A DNA stretch of 7,797 nt from an uncultured cyanobacterium (GTDB taxonomy: Bacteria > Cyanobacteriota > Cyanobacteriia > Phormidesmidales > Phormidesmidaceae), in contig CALHGI010000531.1 in NCBI GenBank assembly GCA_938029995.1, positions 1-7,797 on the forward strand, given 5' to 3'. The stretch's first letter is position 1. Each line of letters opens with the position of its first letter. The translations under genes and the position numbers were made by a program. Below the pieces are notes generated by a model. That model saw only the letters and a program-made list of their open reading frames with translations. It was not told the DNA's origin and ran no database searches. Shown here piece after piece: positions 6,010-7,797 of the stretch.

Positions 6010-7190
6010 TGCCCTACCAAAACGTTCCCTTCAAAACCGATAAGCCCGTCCTCTCCTGGGCCAACCACGATCTCGCCTCCAGGGAGATCCAAATGGCCAA
6101 AAACGTCGCCTCCCTTCCCTTTGTCTATAAGCATGTGGCCCTCATGCCCGACGTCCACCTGGGCAAAGGAGCCCTGGTCGGCTCCGTCGTCGCCACCGAA
6201 GACGCCCTAGTGCCCGCAGCCGTCGGCGTTGATATCGGCTGTGGCATGTGCGCCATACGCACACCGTACACCAGCCAAAAACTCGACGGAAAACTCAAAA
6301 AAATCCGCAAGGAAATCGAAGCCACCATCCCCACCGGATTTGACAGCAACAAGAAAGTGGGCAAATCCGTCCACAACTGGCAAGGCTGGCGTAGCTTTAA
6401 GGACCTGCACAAAGGCGTGCAGCACCTAGAGAACAAAGCCCTGAGCCAGATGGGCTCCCTTGGGGGTGGCAACCACTTTATTGAAGTGTGCATCGACACC
6501 GAAGATAATGTGTGGCTGATGCTCCATTCCGGCTCCCGCAACATTGGTAATATGCTGGCTAAAAACCACATCAGCACCGCCAAAAACCTGCAAAAGCTGG
6601 CTAACGAAAAATTACCGGACCCCGATCTCTCCTACTTTGTCGCCGGTACTACAGAATTTCGTAGCTACTGGAACGACCTCCAGTGGGCCCAGGCCTACGC
6701 CCTCCAAAACCGCGAAGAAATGATGGCCCGGGTCAAGCACATTATCGAAAAACATCTCGGTGGCGGCAAACCCTTTAAGCCCCTACTGGCGGTCAACTGT
6801 CACCACAACTACGCCGAAAAAGAACAACACTTTGGCCAAGATGTGTACGTTACGCGCAAAGGGGCCGTCCGCGCCCGTACTACAGACTATGGCATCATCC
6901 CTGGCTCCATGGGCACCCAGTCTTACATCGTTAAGGGCAAGGGTAACCACGATAGTTATTGCTCCTGCAGCCATGGGGCCGGTCGCGTCATGTCCCGCAC
7001 CAAAGCCAAGGATACGTTTACCCTGGATGACCTAATCCAACAGACAGCGGGGGTGGAGTGCCGTAAGGACAGAGGCATCATCGACGAAATTCCAGGGGCC
7101 TATAAGCCCATTGATCAGGTAATGGCCAATCAGCAGGACCTAGTAGAGGTGGTAGCCACATTAAAGCAAGTCATTTGCGTCAAAGGGTAA
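6009..7190 (+). CDS. rtcB: RtcB, RNA 3'-phosphate/5'-OH ligase (GTP- and Mn-dependent)
   Basis: Joins RNA 2',3'-cyclic phosphate or 3'-phosphate ends directly to 5'-OH ends through guanylylated histidine and 3'-GMP intermediates; the family acts in tRNA splicing and RNA repair. At 393 aa it is close to full length (E. coli about 408) and motifs run in order: MPDVHLGKGALVGS (46-59), VGVDIGCGM (72-80, metal ligands D75 and C78), GGGNHF (152-157), HSGSRNIG (173-180), NCHHNY (263-268), GSMGTQSY (299-306) and SHGAGR (321-326), whose H322 matches the guanylylated His of E. coli RtcB. No truncation or missing catalytic residue was seen. Its ATG overlaps the preceding stop codon (TAATG), with GAGG at 5995-5998 serving as a possible Shine-Dalgarno, so translation is probably coupled to the kinase-phosphatase-ligase. 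No archease, RtcA or RtcR gene is present here, and no clear terminator follows. Confidence 0.97.
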   Translation: MPYQNVPFKTDKPVLSWANHDLASREIQMAKNVASLPFVYKHVALMPDVHLGKGALVGSVVATEDALVPAAVGVDIGCGMCAIRTPYTSQKLDGKLKKIRKEIEATIPTGFDSNKKVGKSVHNWQGWRSFKDLHKGVQHLENKALSQMGSLGGGNHFIEVCIDTEDNVWLMLHSGSRNIGNMLAKNHISTAKNLQKLANEKLPDPDLSYFVAGTTEFRSYWNDLQWAQAYALQNREEMMARVKHIIEKHLGGGKPFKPLLAVNCHHNYAEKEQHFGQDVYVTRKGAVRARTTDYGIIPGSMGTQSYIVKGKGNHDSYCSCSHGAGRVMSRTKAKDTFTLDDLIQQTAGVECRKDRGIIDEIPGAYKPIDQVMANQQDLVEVVATLKQVICVKG

Positions 7191-7432
7191 AGCCTGTTCT
7201 ACCTCAAACAGCTCCAGAGATTCTTTTCGGTGTAGCCATCTACGGCATTACCACCAGCAAAAATAGCCCCAAAAATTTGCGGCAGGACTATCCAGAGATC
7301 CGCATTAACAACTGAAAATTACGTCAAATTACTGATGAAAAATTGCCGTCTTCAAGGTTTTAGCAATTTTCCAGGCCCCCATCAAAATTATCCGTTTAAG
7401 AAGCCAATAGAATTCACTTAAAACAAAAAATA
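7191..7432. other. AT-rich intergenic stretch with no supported gene
   Basis: Between rtcB and the next gene (7486) no complete gene is convincing. An open frame with no good start runs from before 7190 to a TGA near 7312 and reads partly like protein (FGVAIYGITTSKN, then DYPEIRINN), possibly a decayed coding remnant; its family was not recognised. A weak AT-rich inverted repeat (AAAATTGC at 7339-7346, GCAATTTT at 7363-7370) lacks a clean T-run, so it is only a poor terminator candidate for the rtcB transcript. Confidence 0.4.
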
Positions 7433-7460
7433 TTGGTCTAAACAAGGGCATACTTATAAA
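7433..7460 (+). promoter_or_regulatory. candidate sigma70-type promoter for the EIIC-like gene
   Basis: TATAAA (7455-7460) matches the -10 consensus at five of six positions. It lies 16 nt after TTGGTC (7433-7438), a weak -35 with the TTG core. The -10 ends 25 nt before the ATG at 7486. In such AT-rich DNA a chance match is possible. Confidence 0.35.
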
Positions 7461-7485
7461 AATCCACGTCATTTACGATTGATTA

Positions 7486-7797
7486 ATGCCAAGGGTTTTT
7501 ACTAGTTCCAAACTCTTTCTAATTATACGAGAGGCATTTATATCGCTGCTGCCTATCGTTTTAGCAATGAACAGCCTCATTTTGCTATCCAATTTCACAT
7601 GTTTTTTAAAGAGTTGTAACTTCGCAGATATCCTTTTCATTGATGCCGAAGCCATCAGTCGGCTTTATTTTTTTCTAATTCCCCTATTTTTTAATATCTC
7701 TTTTAGTAGCCTCCTAGCGCGGGAAAAAGGACTTGACCAAATTGGCACCAGCCTAATTTCCATGGTCTGTTTTTTCCGGGCGTCAGGGTTCCTCAAT
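7486..7797 (+). CDS. membrane protein with PTS EIIC-like N-terminus (3' end outside window)
   Basis: Open frame of 104 codons from ATG 7486 to the window edge with no stop. An in-frame TGA at 7480-7482 means it cannot start earlier. Seen: a short cytosolic start, then IIREAFISLLPIVLAMNSLI (first membrane helix), a loop, a second hydrophobic block YFFLIPLFFNISFSSLLA (61-78) and REKGLDQIGTSLISMVCFF (79-97). The order 'I-R-x-A-F-I-x-x-x-P' helix followed by 'LA-x-x-x-GLD' and another helix follows the N-terminal part of PTS EIIC sugar-permease domains. In bacteria such domains also occur fused to EAL c-di-GMP phosphodiesterase domains, which is one possibility here, but the C-terminal part is not visible. 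No Shine-Dalgarno precedes the ATG. It is clearly more AT-rich than the RNA-repair genes. A 60-codon frame on the opposite strand (7473-7655) is judged a shadow. Confidence 0.6.
   Translation, partial: MPRVFTSSKLFLIIREAFISLLPIVLAMNSLILLSNFTCFLKSCNFADILFIDAEAISRLYFFLIPLFFNISFSSLLAREKGLDQIGTSLISMVCFFRASGFLN

Noticed and set aside
7238..7314. Short protein-like stretch after rtcB (IYGITTSKN ... YPEIRINN)
   Set aside because: No start codon or recognised family; at most a decayed remnant, so not called as a gene or pseudogene.
7337..7371. AAAATTGC / GCAATTTT inverted repeat as rtcB terminator
   Set aside because: Weak AT-rich stem with a 16-nt loop, no T-run after the right arm, and about 150 nt from the rtcB stop codon.
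7473..7655. 60-codon basic minus-strand frame
   Set aside because: It overlaps the longer open + strand frame, which has clear membrane-helix patterning and EIIC-like motifs; the minus frame shows no recognisable domain.

Overview
The window looks like a piece of a cyanobacterial chromosome. Four copies of the HIP1 octamer (GCGATCGC) occur in 7.8 kb, about one per 2 kb, where roughly one per 65 kb would be expected by chance. The protein families fit too: a cyanobacterial-type outer-membrane barrel protein and a NarL-type two-component pair. Most of the window has moderate to high GC; the last ~600 bases are visibly AT-rich. No RNA gene, CRISPR array or insertion sequence was recognised. The genus cannot be named from sequence alone; a filamentous Leptolyngbya-like organism is only a guess.

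Left part (1-2717): the 3' portion of a putative outer-membrane beta-barrel protein on the + strand meets, head to head at its 3' end, a minus-strand two-component operon. That operon is a six-helix membrane histidine kinase followed by a NarL/FixJ response regulator. A 12-bp stem between the convergent genes may terminate both. A perfect 13-bp inverted repeat lies in the 56-nt gap between kinase and regulator.

Middle (2718-3764): a 232-nt divergent promoter region holds two inverted boxes that resemble the site bound by DosR/DevR, another NarL/FixJ regulator. They lie midway between the kinase gene and a divergent gene for an exported LTXXQ (Spy/CpxP-like) helical protein built from a 103-residue tandem duplication. 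The layout suggests a self-regulating envelope-stress module. An intrinsic terminator closes it.

Right-centre (3765-7190): a two-gene RNA-repair operon. The first gene encodes one polypeptide with a polynucleotide 5'-kinase, a metallophosphatase and a T4 Rnl1-like RNA ligase. The second, overlapping it by one base (TAATG), encodes the GTP-dependent ligase RtcB. The two enzymes repair the same kind of cleaved RNA end by different chemistries, and pairing them in one operon is the most interesting thing here.

Right end (7191-7797): an AT-rich intergenic stretch, then the 5' end of a membrane-protein gene cut by the window edge. Its N-terminus resembles PTS EIIC permease domains.
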